Part shown: in pieces, positions 35,501 to 50,500 of the stretch | How the letters are laid out: each line of letters opens with the position of its first letter | Position numbering within the stretch: the first letter of the stretch is position 1 | Source: Lottia gigantea | Lineage: Eukaryota; Mollusca; Gastropoda; Lottiidae | Direction: 5' to 3' | DNA: 64,000 bases | Assembly: GCF_000327385.1 (NCBI RefSeq) | Contig: NW_008709380.1 | Span: 2,404,552-2,468,551 of the forward strand | The notes under the pieces: generated by a model | What the model was told of the DNA's origin: nothing | The model's input: the letters and a program-made list of their open reading frames with translations, nothing else | Databases searched by the model: none | Position numbers and translations under genes: made by a program

Positions 35501-38500
35501 TCACTGGATTTACCAAGGAACACAGTTGATGGTGGTTATTATGAATCTATGATGAAAGAAGCTAAACAAAGATTGAATAGAGGAAATGTCACAGAGGAAT
35601 CTGGAAGTGTCAATAATACTGTTAGAAACTCCAATAGAATGATGGCTCCTAAGATTCAGGTAAAGATCTATTTGCCTATTTTCTTTAGATGTGAAATTGC
35701 TTTTGGAAAATATTTGTAAGTTGAGGAGTGAATATGAGATTGATTGGTAGTATTGCTTCCAAGTTGTAGAGTTCAGGCATATTCCATATACAAAAAAGCA
35801 TCTTAAAACAAATACATGTATCTTAAAATCTAGGCTTAAATTAGGACATAAATATCTTTTAGCAACATAATGTCAACAAGTTACGTCTTGATCCAATACA
35901 AACCTTAACTTATATATGGAATGGATGATGAAGTTTGATGTATCACTATTATTCCATGGTTTTCAATTATTTATATTTCAGAGTGAAACAGTACCATCAG
36001 AATTAGAATTACAACTAGAAGTTGAAAGACTAGCTGTAAGAGATCATGCTATAGAGAGTGCTGTAGCCTCTACCTACAGGTCCATTGATACCCCACCAAA
36101 TACTGCTGATAGTAAACTTACTGATAAAAAACATAGGAAGACTAAAGTTAGGTCAGTATTCTAGAATAAATTGAAGATCACGAAAATGATGGCTTAAGCA
36201 GGTTATAAGTTATTTCAAAAGATTTTATTATTACTATATTACTTTATTTTGATTTAATAGGAATATTTACCTGTGTAATATTTGATGATGCTCTCTTTTC
36301 AGGACCAAACTTCCAGAATATCTGTTAGACTTTGGTTATGTTGTATTAGGAACAGTCAAAACACATGTTGTCAGTGCCACTAATACTGGATGGTTCCCTG
36401 TATCATTCCAAGTTGAAAGAGAGAATCTCCATAGTCTTGGCTTCCATGTTGAATTGGACAGAGTTAAAAATCTACCAGGAGCTCCCGATCATGAATTGGT
36501 TGACTTCATGGTGAAATTTGATCCAAGAGGAGCTAATCTACCATTAGGACCTGTTGAAACAGTGGTTCCTATCAATGTAAGATATTTTTTCGTAAGTTTT
36601 AAGCCAAAGGAAAAAAATAATTGAGAGGGCAAATGTAATTGAAACTTAATTAGAATATTGAAATTATTATTGTAAAATTTCATTTCTAGTAATTAATTCA
36701 AACAAAATTACTTTTATTTCAGATTATAAATGGACCACAAGTAAATATCAGACTAAAAGCTAATGTTACAATGCCTGATATGCTGATATCAGATGATACC
36801 ATCAATTTTGATGATGTGAAATGTGGTGAATGTAAAGTAGTTACTGTACAATTACATAATTATCAAAATGTACGTTGTGAATGGAGCTCTCTACCTTCTG
36901 GTAAAGAATTAAAACAAGTAAGTAAAGCATCTTTAAGTTCTTGAATTTGGAACCCATGTTTTGCATGATAACTATTTGCATGATAGACCATGTTGATCTG
37001 TTGCTGTGGCATGACTGGTTTAAATGTCCATTAAGAACAGGGCACTGTAGGACATCTAACCAGACAATATTGCTCTATTGCTACTGGACAGTAGGTCAGT
37101 GTGAATTGTGATAATTTTCCAGAACTGTATCTTTGTTACCTTGATCTTTTCAGGCTAACAAAAAGATACCAATGCATCTAAGAAGGAAAATGAAAATGGA
37201 GAGAAAGAAAGCTCAACATTTTGAAATGATGCCACCATGTGGTTCCTTAATGCCAGGACAAAGAATGGATGTTCAGGTCAAATTTATGCCAACAGAAGAG
37301 GTAAGGATTTCTGATATATCATAAAGCAATAACAATGGCTATGCAAAGCTCTTGAGGTTTTAAAGCTTTACCCAGAGCTTAGTATGACATGCTTCCTGCA
37401 AATTGTTGGATCTAGTTCCCATTTTCATGTCTTTTGAATTCAAAATCACTTTTTGAGTTCTATATAGCCAACCCTGAACTTAATTCATTTCTTTTTCAGA
37501 AATTTTATGAACATAGAATACCATTACGTATTGTACAGAGTAGTCAGAGGATATTGTTATTCTGTAGAGGTCAAGGTTTAGAACCAAGAATAGAACTAGA
37601 ACGTAACCTAGTTCAATTTGGACCTATATTGCCCCACAGTAGTGGTGATGAACAAGAAGTTACTATTCGTAATCCCTGTAGTTTCCCTATAGAAGTCTAC
37701 AATTTAGAGTTTGATAATACTTATCTTGAAGAGGAGAAGGTAAGAGTAAAAGAGCTTATTGCACTGAAGTAATATTTTAAAGCCTTCAAACCCATTCCAT
37801 CTAAACATAAAATATAAGGACTCAATTGTCAAATATTATTGAATAAAATTTATAAGATTGTTCACATCAATTGAAGTCATTTGTGCCAAAATCTCGGAAT
37901 GTCTGATGAATTAGACCTGTTACTTGCTATACCTTGTGGGAACGGAATCCGAAACCAATATAATGCTTAGATTCAAATATTTCAGGCTGGTAAATTCCCT
38001 TCTGATTCATATGTATATATATGTCTGTTACAGGTATTAAGATTAATGAAAGGCTATGATGAATATAATACCTTATTATTACCACCAAGAGACACAAATG
38101 AAAAATTACCTACAGAACTTCTACAGTATTATGATGGTAAGTAAAGGAGACTTGTCAACACTCAGCATTATTGCTGGACTGCATTTTAGCAAATTCATCA
38201 ATAAGAGGGCTTCTACTATTAATATTGCAGAACCTTATGGAAAGTTGAAAGCAAGCTCTCCATGATAGCAATTGGTGTATGATTATAAGTTGTTTTTTTT
38301 TTTAGATCAAATGAAGCGTTTAGAAGAAGAAGAAAGACAGAGACTAGAAGCTGAAGAAGCTGAGAATAAATCAGAACAAGTAACAGAAGATGGTACAGTA
38401 GATAATGATACTGCTCCTGGTGCTTTGGAATCAGGACCAGCTATAGTAACTACTGTACCCTCCAGAGATGGTACACCTAGACAACCTGTACCACAACCAC

Positions 38501-41500
38501 CACCACAAGATGAGCATGAAGGTAATTATTCCCATATTCCTTAACAGGACAGAAATATTTTAATGTTCATGAATTCAATTTGTGCTTGGTGCATAATCAA
38601 AAGATAATCAGAGATACAGGTCAGTAGTATTAGCAATTCATTTTAGTCCTATGGCTCAGCAAACTTGATTCTATAATATTTTTTCTTTTCATGTTTTAAT
38701 TGTGGATAATTGTTTCTATTGTAGAAGAAGCCAGTAGTAATACAAGTGTTGGAGAGTTAGAAATAACACCAGTATCAGCTTCTATAGCTAGACATCTTGG
38801 TATAGATTTAACTCCAGAAGGAAAAGCTGCCAGAAACAGGCGTGGTATTGCTATAATTATACATGGTGCTCCAATGGCAGGTAAGTCATTGACATGTATT
38901 TTTTTGCTGTGGAATATAGATACTGTAGTTACATTATAATTAACCCTGGCCTCTCCAGTTTCTTATTTGAAAACCAATCTGTCACATAATATTAATGTTA
39001 ATGAATTTGATAATGTAGGTAAAACAAGTGCAGCTGTAACTCTAGCTAAACATTATGAAACAGCCATATTGACAGTTGATGGAGTTGTATCAGATGCTAT
39101 ATCTAATGGTAATACACAAGCTGGAAGACAAGCAAGGGAACTTTGTGCTGAGGCTGCTCGTAAGAAAGCTGAAGAAATTCGAGGAAGTGAACTTGAAGAA
39201 GCCGAAAGAAAGAATGCTGGTGGTCTCAGTGTAGAAGCTGTTGCTGCTCATACTCAAGGAATTGCTCCAAGTATGTCATGTGTCTTTTGGAATTCAACAT
39301 CTAAGGCCAAACTTTTCCTGGTTGCTACCTTATACTTTATATACTACTGTTAAAAAGCAAGGAATCACATTGATACCAATATAGATTTATTAATGGAAAA
39401 TCCTTTATAATTTTTATTTTTTTTATTCAAATTTTAGCTGCACCTGGTGCTCTCATTGGTGCTGCACCATCAGTTATTTCCGGAAGAAAAACCAGTACTG
39501 TAACAGAATTAAAGGCAAAACATGCCAGTTTAGCTGGTACTAAAACTACAGCCGGTGCTGTCAATACATCATCTGTTGATGGAGCTACTGGTAGTCAGGT
39601 AAGGGAGATTGTTATATCAACAATGGCAGTTGTGCAGGTCTAGATTGTAATAGATTAGATTAGATACTATTAGAAATACAAAGTTCATCAGTGATGATTG
39701 CAATCCTAAATTCCTATGTGCTGTTGAACATCTCCAAATCTCCCCCTTTTGTGTTTGTTCAGTAATATCAACATAGCTCAGTGTGTGCGGTATTGATATT
39801 TTTCAGGTTCCTAGCAGCAGTCCACCACCTCTAGTAGGTCCTATAGCTCGAAGATTAAGTGTCAGTGTGAGTACTGGTGGTGAAGAAGGATTTATGAGCT
39901 GTGTTTTACCAGAAGATTTGTTAACTGAAATACTTGCTGAAAGATTACAGGTAAAAGATTTTTTTGAAGTCTATGGTAATGAACCATTAGTATCACACGT
40001 CTGTTAAAAGACTAGATATTCAGCTTCTGTCACATATGGAAATATTAATTCAAGAGGTAATTAAGTCATATAAACATTGTTTAGAAACATCAGTTGCTAT
40101 GGTTTTGAAACAAAATGTTTTTCCTTAGGCCTCCTGTACTCCCAGGGGAGACTACTCTAACTATAGACTTCTTTTTAAGACCACAAAAATATGATTTGAT
40201 GGATTGTTTTAGCAAATGTACTGTAGTAATCATCAATATTGTATTTCAGTTGAATGATTGTCATAGGGGTGTAGTATTTGATGGTCTAGATACTCTATTC
40301 TCACAGAATTATCAATCTACTGCTAATGCTATACTAAAAGCTTTGAACAATCGAAGATTTATCTTCTTTTTAACACTCAAATTAGACTATAATGTATTAA
40401 AAGAACAAGAACGTAAGGATTTAGAAGAAAAAGGTAAGAAATTACAAAGGATTTTGACTGTCTCAAATGCACTGGCCTGTTTTGATATTGGAAGATCTAA
40501 TTAGTGATATCAATTTACCATATCAATTCTCTCTTGCTATCTTTATTATTTTATAATCATAATCTGTTTTGATCTGAAATATTTGTATTGCAGAATGTCA
40601 AGCTAAAATAGCAGAAGAAAATGAGAGAAGACGATTAGAAGAGATGTCAGAAGAAGAATATGATGCTTTAAGTGAGGAAGAAAAAGCTGTTGTCGATCAG
40701 AAACGTTTGGCGGTTAAAAAAGAAAGATTGAAAAAGTAGGCAATATTTTTCATTGCATCATATAATTCAGACATGTGTAAACTTAATTTCATTTTCTCGT
40801 GTACATGTATTAAATGAATTAAAGCATGACTTGATAAGTATAAGATACAGTTACCCGTTGATTTCATTTTCTTTTAGATTAAATAAATTGAAAAATCAGT
40901 CAATACGAAAAGTGAGGTATTGTGGAATGTTTTCTGATGCACATCAATACATATCACTGGTATGGTGCAATACCTAATGTTTCAGATCAAAAAGCTTGCA
41001 TATCATTCAAATAATATACCTAGGCCATATTACAGAAACATCAAACTTATTGTTAAACACTTTATTTTATGTATTTGTCACTTTCCCTTATGTTCTGTAT
41101 TTGATATATGAAGACATGTAGAATGGCTTTGCATGAGTTTTTGTCTTCTTCAATGATATATACAAATGATAGCTTTAACAGATTTCTCATGGAAAAACTG
41201 AAAGTGGAAGTATGCACCAATTTACTATTTTTAACAATCTATATCATAGTCTTAAAGCAAAGTTAAAAGCTAATGTTATGGTGACAAATTGTGAAAATGG
41301 AATTGTTGATAGTTGATAAAACCAGACTTACTCCCCCCCTTAACATTAATATCAACACCAAATTACATATCAAATTAATAAGCTGGTTCACACTCCCCTT
41401 TTAAGACAATTCTGTTGTATGATCATGAATCAAAATCTGCATTCAAATAGTAAAATTCCACAAACCAGCAATTTATCATATGTGTGCTTGTCACTGGTCT

Positions 41501-44500
41501 ATATAACATTAATTGGAATTCTTTACAGAGAATTAGAAGAGAAATTGGAACGTGAAAAACGTGAAAGAGAGGCTAGAGAAGAAGAACAAAGACGTCTTGA
41601 AGAAGAGGCGTAAGTTTTGATAGACGCTTTATATTTTGTTTTTATGAAGAAATTTAGTAATTTAAGATTCCATATTGAACAAGTGTATATTGAATTTCTC
41701 TTAAAAAACCGAAAAAGGAAATAAATGATTATAAAATAACTTAATTTATTTGATTTTGTCAACAGTAAAAATAAGAAAGGTAAAAAAGGGAAGCCGGGAG
41801 ACAGTAAAGATAAAGATAAGAAAGGTCAACCAGCTGGTGGCAGAACTGGTGCTGCCCCTAGTGTTGATAGGGTTGGTCAGAAATCTCAGCTGGGACCACG
41901 ACCTCATGATAGTGATCATATAGCAGTCAAAACAGCTTCTAATGCTGACCGTCCAGAATCTCATCAAACAGAGAAAAGTGATACAGTGTTAGATGAAGCC
42001 AAGTAAGTATTAAGACAAAAAGAAACATAATCTAAAGAGAACAACCAATTGTCTGTCCCACCATGAGGCAATAGCCTACATTGGGCTGCTTTGTGGTCTG
42101 CTGTTTTGAAAGGAGTGGAATCAATCAGTTTTCAATTTTATTCCCAATTTTTACAGAAAAAAGAAAATAAAAGAAGGTAAAAAAGAAGGTGGAAAAGAAA
42201 AGGGAGATAAATGTAAAGATGGAGATATTAGTTCAGGATCTGATGACCAATTGAAAGAACCAAGAGAGGCAGAATTAGCTCTCATGCAAAAGTAAATGTT
42301 TCAAATATTTTGATCTTGAGATAATATATTACCATTTCTAGAAATATTATAACAGAAACTGAATCATGTTGTTACTCTTGAGTTTCAGGCTTCTGCCCAC
42401 TGTTTTTAGACAACTGACATATTTCAGAATGTTTCCCTACTGCAGTTACTTACTTATTACCATTTCTACATTACAAACATTTTTATTTATTAATGCATTG
42501 TCTTACAGGATTTGTGATTATTGATTTCCCTCTATTTTAGATTCAAGAATTTTGAACACAGTCAGAAAGATTTGAATGATTTATTAGAGAACTGGGATCG
42601 TACCACTTTACAAATAAGACGACCACCAACACCTTCGGAAAAATCAGATGAAGATGGTGGACAACATCCTCCTTCTGGTAAAAAAGGAAAAGGCAAAGGT
42701 AACAAATTGTTCACAAAATTAGTCTTAGTGTCAATCTAATTGTTGAATAATGAAACCCAAAGGAGAGCAAAATATAATAGCCTCTTATACTATTCTGAAA
42801 TTTGTCACTGTTTAAAAGAATAAGAGTTAGATCACATGAGTCTTAGATTCAGAGCTTAAGAATATAAAACTTCTTTTCTGTATTTTATATGTTTATGTTA
42901 TTTTAGATAAACATGAGAAAGAGAAGGAAAAGGAAAGAGAGAAGGAGAGACAGAAACAATTAGAAAAAGAGGCAGCAGAAAAAGCAGCAAGAGAGGTATT
43001 GTATTACTTGTTATTTTTGAAATATCTCAGCAACTTAAGCAAATTCTTTGTCAGATGGAATTTAAGCAAAAAGGTCTTTTGAATTTCTGAGCTTTTGATA
43101 TAACAGAACAAAAATTTCACCAGAAATGAGAAATGAGATATATATTTTAAACTCAAGTCAGCATTTTTGGAATTTTTAGGCAGCAATAGCAGCTGGTGAA
43201 ATAGATGTTAAAGAAGGTGAAACTGTAGAAACTGAAATCAATGAGCCTAAACCAGATGATGGTATTGGTATACCACATATTTTGTTAGATTGTTCTACTA
43301 AAGATATCCAACCTGGAGAAAAAGCCCTGGAGCTGGGAAAACTACCATCTTTAGATGAGGTAATATAATATTGTAGTGTCTCAAGTTATTGCACACTTCA
43401 GAAGAATGCCAGTATATGTCAGTGAGAGAATTTTATTTATATCCTACTTTAATAGGGTAAAATCAGTTATTTTTCAAGAAACAAGGATTTTTATGAAGTA
43501 ATAGAAAGCTTCGAAATCCACTGCATAAGCTCAGGGTTTGTAAAGATTTTGCAGGTCAAGAGCTGCTTTTCTTTCATATTTTACTTTTGTTTTGAAGGTA
43601 TTAGATGGATTAGGACTAGGAAATCATGGTCCTCCAATACCACCACCAGCATCATTTAGTGTCATCCCCTACCCAGTTAAACGTAAACCTCCACCAGTGG
43701 CTGAATTTGGTGGACAATTTCTTTTTATAGCTTCTTCACCTGATGATCCGTAAGTTGTTTCTTCCTGTGTTTAAACCATTGAATTTTATCTTACAAATTT
43801 CCAAACTTGTCCCATAAGAGGGAGAACATTAAGGTTTTGTATTGATTATAAGAAAATATTTAAATCTATGTGAAATTTCTAATATTTTTTGAATATAGTG
43901 TGATTTCTTTTGGAACCCAACTATTCTAGAATACATTAGTTGAATATGATATAGCTTATAATGCAGAAATATGAAAATACTCTTTTTATACAGCAATGTA
44001 GGAGTAGAAGAAAAACCAAAAGACCTTGACCTAGATGAAGAGAAGTCTGTTACGCCTGATAAGATAAAAGAAGAACTGACCACACCCACTAAATCTAAAG
44101 GCAAAACAGACAAGCAGAAAGTTAGTGGCGAAAGTAAAAAGGAAAGAAAAAGTAGTGCCGATAGGAAGAAAGTGAACAGACGTGGTTCAGTACAAGCTGT
44201 TCAGTCTCCACCACCAGGGGCCACAACTCCTGTCTCAGATGTTGATGGACAAAGGTAAATATCTGACGTTTGTTTCATTCGTTGTGTGCCATGACCTCAT
44301 ACTGCATTTTGATGTGATTAATAAAGGATTTGAATTTAAAACAAGCAAACTCAAAATCAAAACTTCAGTATTAACATTTTTTCTTAAATACCATTTTAGC
44401 ACTACAACTGGCGAAGGGACAGCATTGACTGAGCCCAAAACACCCAAGTAAGTGAGCTAGACTAGACCACACCATTAATAACAATTTAATAGATAGATAT

Positions 44501-47500
44501 CAGGTGTCCTGAAGAAAAGTGGCATGAGAAATGTGTTATGTTTTGTGTGAATTTTTTGCCACAATAGTTGTCATGAAGTGTACATAAACATCTCAATCAT
44601 TGATACTTTCCATTACAATTGCTCTTAAATTATCCTAAACATTAACAAATACCACCCAAAATACTGATATATTTCTTTCAACGAGACCGACATAATAATT
44701 TGGACACCTGATTTCACAATAATCTTCACACTGTTAACTCACATTTATTTCAGAAACTAGAACTGATACTTTTCACAAGTTTTTGTTTTTAGCACAATTT
44801 AATTCATTATAACCATAACATTTTAATTCCTTTGTCTTTGATCATTGACAGAACATACAAGAATATTGATATAGCGTAGCATTCTTTCACTCAATCTTCA
44901 AAATTTTCTACAGTTACCATCTTTAGTGATCCTGTTGGAGATGAAACAAAAAAATAGATAAAAAATTTTGGTTGCTGACCTGCCAGAGCATAGCACGAAT
45001 ACATGCAAAATATATCCAGTCATTCATGATCAGGAACTATACTTATCTTTCTTATTTTGTTGAAATCTTTGCCATGAAAGCTTTCCTCTGTCATGATCTG
45101 TGTATTTTCACTGTGTGCTTTTCACCTTTTTGATCCAAATGTTATGTATTTTCAGATTGACAATATTTAGATGGGTTGTGCCAGCCAATGGTGAAACTGT
45201 TTTAAGATTAAGATTCCAATCAGAAGAATTGGGCCAATTTGATCAAACTTTAAATTTTGAAATTGTTGGAACAAGAAGAAGATATCAGTTATTCTGTAGA
45301 GGTGTCTGTGCTTTCCCAACCATTAGCAGAGAACCAAGGTAAGAATTTGTAACATCATACCAGATAAGTTATTTTGATTTGAATTCTTCTTGATAATCAA
45401 AAAATTTAAATCATGCAAAATATTGAACTTGTCTGAAAAATTATTCTGTCTTTTTCAGAATTGTGTTCCCACAAAGAAAGAAGAGTAAGAAAAGCGATGA
45501 GATTGTGAATAAAAAGTACATTTTGATGACAGAAGTCTTTGAATTTGGTCCACTTTTAGTGGGTAAAAGCAGAGATAGGTAATGAAGATACAGGTTCTGC
45601 TTTTAACCATCACTTAGCAAATTCACTGAAAATAAGATTACAAATTATCCTAGTCTCTTTGCAAATTGTTTTGAATGATTGGTATTTCATGAAAATATTC
45701 CTATCTTTATGTATCATTAGATACCTTGACAGTATTTGATAATTTTTTTTGTAGATATAAGGAAGGGAAATACCCTGAGAATATGTCTACAATGACTGTA
45801 CTCAATACATCCCCACTAGAAGCTGATGTTAGTTTCTGCTATCTAAATGATAGTAAAGGAGACACATTCCTATTGGAACCACCTAGTATGGTATTAAAAC
45901 CAGGAGAGTCAGCACCACTAACTATCTGGGCCTATCCTAAGGTTCCGGGACGTTATGATGATTCTATTGTGTGTTGTGTAAGAGAGAATCCTGAACCCAT
46001 TATATTTAAAGTTAGCTGTGACGGATTTCGACCGGAATTAGAACTTGATAAGAAACAACTTCATTTTGATAAAGTACTGCTTCACAGGTAGGTGTCATGG
46101 ATTTACGTTGTTTACGTTGTGAGACTAATGGATCAGCTGATGGAGGGGACCATGATTTTGTAGTAGATTTCATTTAAATGACTCATTATTTTTGTAATAA
46201 CTCATTTCATATAGTACTGATGATTTTTCCAGACAAGTCAGACAAGAACTATAGAATGTCTGACAAGGATTTTTAGGAAAAATGTACTTGAAGTCTTAAA
46301 TCAGGTATGAGAAATTGAATTTCAATTTTCTGTATATTATTTCAGGAAAGACACAAAGACTATTTATCTAAGAAACAGTACAATGTTACCTGTAGCATGG
46401 AAATTAAGTGGTTTGGAGAATTTGGGAGATGATTTTAGTGTTGCAGCAGACAGTGGTGTAGTCGAACCTATGTCAGAATATCCATTACATGCTTATTTCC
46501 GAGCTCTCAAACCTGTACAGACTAGCAAGAAAATGATTCGTTTAGAGGTATTCAATTTTCAAAACAATTTTGATATAGATATAACATGCATGATTTCTTC
46601 TATCAAGTTTCACCAAATGTTATGTGTGAAAATATTTCTAATTTCTAAGAATTCCTTCTCTGATTTTCAAACTTAGTCTCCATTGCTCCTCGATGCAGAC
46701 TGAAAGACCCTTAAAAAAACACCTAGATGATGGAATGCAATCCAAGCAGGAAGGATATACACTGTGTGTGCTTAATGTAATGTACTTTTTTTCCACAGAT
46801 ATCTGACAAAGAGAATATTATGGGAGTAGTAACAACTGAAGCTATACAAGTTATAGCAGAAGCTTATGATGTAGCTTTAGATATGAGTTTCCCAAAAGGT
46901 AACTATATTACTTCCATTACATTTTCCATCATATCATAAATTAAAGGAAGTTATAAGTATCGTATTCATAAATGTAAATATATCATACATTGGTTATATT
47001 TATTTCCAGGAACTGATGGCGGAATAGATTTTGGTGTAATCAGAGTGTCAGAAGAAACCAAACAAGTTTGCACCCTGAAAAATAAAGGAAAATATGAAAT
47101 CCAATTTCAGTGAGTGTGGCATGTCAATATTTATAAAATCAAAATCCATTTTGTTGATATACACAGAGTTTGCAAGGCTCCTATTTGTAATTTCAGCTTC
47201 TGAGAAATTGTTATTTTTTTCTTAATTTTGATCTTTCGAATATCTGTAAGCATCTTTGTATTTTGATCCTTTTAAAGATCTGGAAAACATGTTTTTATTT
47301 TGACTTTTTTTCAGGTTTGTATTTGAAAATGTTGATCCTAACAATCCAGATATCAGTAACTTGTTTTCTGTGATACCCAGTAGAGGCCCTTTAAGTTCAC
47401 TAGATAGACCTACACAAGTCCAGGTGATATTTAAATCACAGAGAGAAGTGACTATTAAAGATGTACCAATATTGAAATGTCATGTAATCGAGCCTAATTT

Positions 47501-50500
47501 AAGTGATGATGGTGAAATCATAGCTACTATTCCTGTCAAGGTTTCTGTGAAATCTGTATTCAGCAAGTGAGTTTGATTTTTTAGTCGACTACCCCTCAAA
47601 GCTAAATTCTGGCAGAAATTCAGAATTGTCCATAACTCTAAAGATGAGTTTTGAAGCTTTTGATGTCTTGTGCATTGTATTACATAACAAATGACATATA
47701 TTAATGAAGTGATTTTAAGTGAAAAAGCCTATCTCATTTGTTAGACATGGGCATATTCTGATAAAAATCTTGAAATATCTGACTAAAACACAAAAAATCC
47801 TTCATTAGAGATGTATTCCATAAAACAATTTGTTTGTTTTTCAGATTCAACATTCTACCAATGAATGATATCAATTTCGGCTCATTATTAGTCAATAGTA
47901 AAAAAACAAGAACATTTTCCATAGAAAATAAAGGAGAATTTGATTTTAAATATACCATACAGAGAATGGTTAAAGATGCCCCTACTCTCAATTCACATAC
48001 AAGACAAAATAGACCGTAAGTATAACTAGTCTCTAAGTATCTTTAATTTTGAAATGGCAGAAACAACACAAAGTCTTAGAATTTGAAAATGGTATAGTGA
48101 GCACTGCACATTGTAAATATACCTACATAAAATATATTGTGGGTGTGATTTTGGTTTGTAGTACAATTTTATTAAGTTTTTCCAATATTTATTCTAATAC
48201 ATGTCCAGACTGTTTAAATTTAAGATTTGATATTTTTAGACCTGTTAAAACAGAAAAGCGAACCAAATCTCGAGATGGTTCTACATCCAGTCGATCATTA
48301 ATAAAACCTCGACGAGCAGAATCCATCAGGTTAATGTAGTAGAAGTAGCTTATTAGAGATCAAACATTTTGACTTTTGCATGATACTATTTAATCATCCA
48401 TTTGTGAATAATTTTCAATTATTACAATAGATTTGATAGCTCACGATTTAAGTTCAAACCATCAGTTATAGTGATAGTTTGATTAGTTTAATGTTATTGT
48501 ATGCTCAATAGTTAAGCCTGATCAAAACAAGACTTGAATCCAGTAGTTGTAGTCAAAGTTTGGTAGTAGAATTATTAGTTACTTGGATTTAGAATATAAT
48601 TTGAATGATGACAAGCTAATAATGTTACTTTAGCCTGTAGTTGTAATAATATTTTTTTTAGTACTGTAATATAATAAGCTTACTAGTAGTTAAACTAAAT
48701 TCTCATTTGAATATTCATTAGGATTAGATTTTTTATTGTAATTTATCAGAAATGGCTAGCTAAGATCTTATTTAATTTCCCCCTGAAAGATCAATTTGTA
48801 CCCTAGCCATAGAAGTATGATCTTTTTAGTCAACTCTTACCAGAGTCTGTCTCAATTGGATCAATGGTTTGTTTACAATTTTTTCATTTATACTTTTTTA
48901 ATGTTTTGATATTAAGAGATGACTGTAATAGTCAAATGATGTCGCCACCTTTAAAAGTACCTCTTATTCAACGTAGACTAACAGCTGCAGGACATAGGTA
49001 TATAACAAATAGTTCTTGTGTTCAAGTTTTATTTATTTCATTTTGTTAAAATTTGGTTTGACATTTATGGGTTTTTTTTTTCTTTTTTCATAATTTTTCA
49101 AGTTTTATCTTCTACACTTAATTTTGTGCCTTGCTACAATGAGAAAAGATCATTCTACCAAAGTTGTTTTGGACATGATGTCAATTATCAGGATAACCAT
49201 AATCAAAGGATAAAGCTAATCATTAAAATCTTATACTGTACTTAAAACATATTATCATCATTGTAGTGTCACTTAGACATGAAGTGAAACCTGCACTGTG
49301 CAAATCAAAGAGCTATTCATTTCCATTTTATGTAACCTTTCTTGTTTTTTTCTATAGACAAGATGCAACAACTGGACAATCTCGACTACAACTTGGTATG
49401 TTTACAATCTTCCCAGCATTTGGTATTATCTTACCTAATGGACACCAAACTATAACTGTAGATTGTATTGCTGAACAACAAGGACGGTCGGACGAGGTAG
49501 GTAGCAACTGCTCAATTACTTTGCAACTATTATCAATAGATAAAATGATGGCCCTTCACATGTTGTGTGATAAAGCACCTAATGCATGGGTTTTGATTTT
49601 ACTGCTATTTCCTCTTGCTTTTGTACGAAATTAGCTGTATGGATCTCAGGTTAATTATGATTGACTTTTACACCTTAGGAAATCAGCATTGATGTAACGG
49701 ATCGTAATCCTAAATCAAATCCTGGTGGTATACCGTATAAACTGTTAGCTGAAGCTTGTATACCATCTATCAATGCTGAAGATATTGGAACAATATTTGA
49801 AGAACATAGAATCTGTAAGAACCTTAGTGTATGGCAGAGTACCAACCAAGCTGAAAGTGGAGGTGTTTATGGTGAAGAAGAAAAGAAATTTGTATTTAAT
49901 AATGTTATTGTGGGAAGAAAAGCTAAAGCTCGATTTAAGATCTCTAACCATAATAAGGTATGAAGATTAACTTCTTTTCCATTAGGGTTTACAGCATGTA
50001 CCAATGTAGCAATTAATTTTTGATGTCCATGTTGTTTTTAAGTTGATATCTGTCTACGTGTCACATTTTTTGATTTAGAGGCTCATGATTAAACTTTGGA
50101 ATTTCTTCTTTAAAGGTACCATGTGATGTGGTGTTCAGTCTCAAACCAATGTCGGGTAAAGGTGCCTTGAAACAAGTTGAAGTATTTGAAGTAGAACCAT
50201 CCAGAACACAAGTACCAAATCATAGTCATATGTATGTCACTATAACCTTCACACCACCGTCCATGCAGGTTAGTAAATGCTCCTTATTACCATCATTGTA
50301 TCTATTCAGGCCATCTTAGGCCTTGTCAAGGGAGATAACCCTCAATACAGACTTGATCTTTTAAGACCACAATATCACAATATGACATGTTTCAAATGAA
50401 GTTAAATTTTTTCTCTTTAGAGTTTTTCAGCAATATTTGATGCTAGTATAGAAGGGTTATCTCAGAATCAAGCTAGAGGTAAAAATCTAACCTTTGAAGT

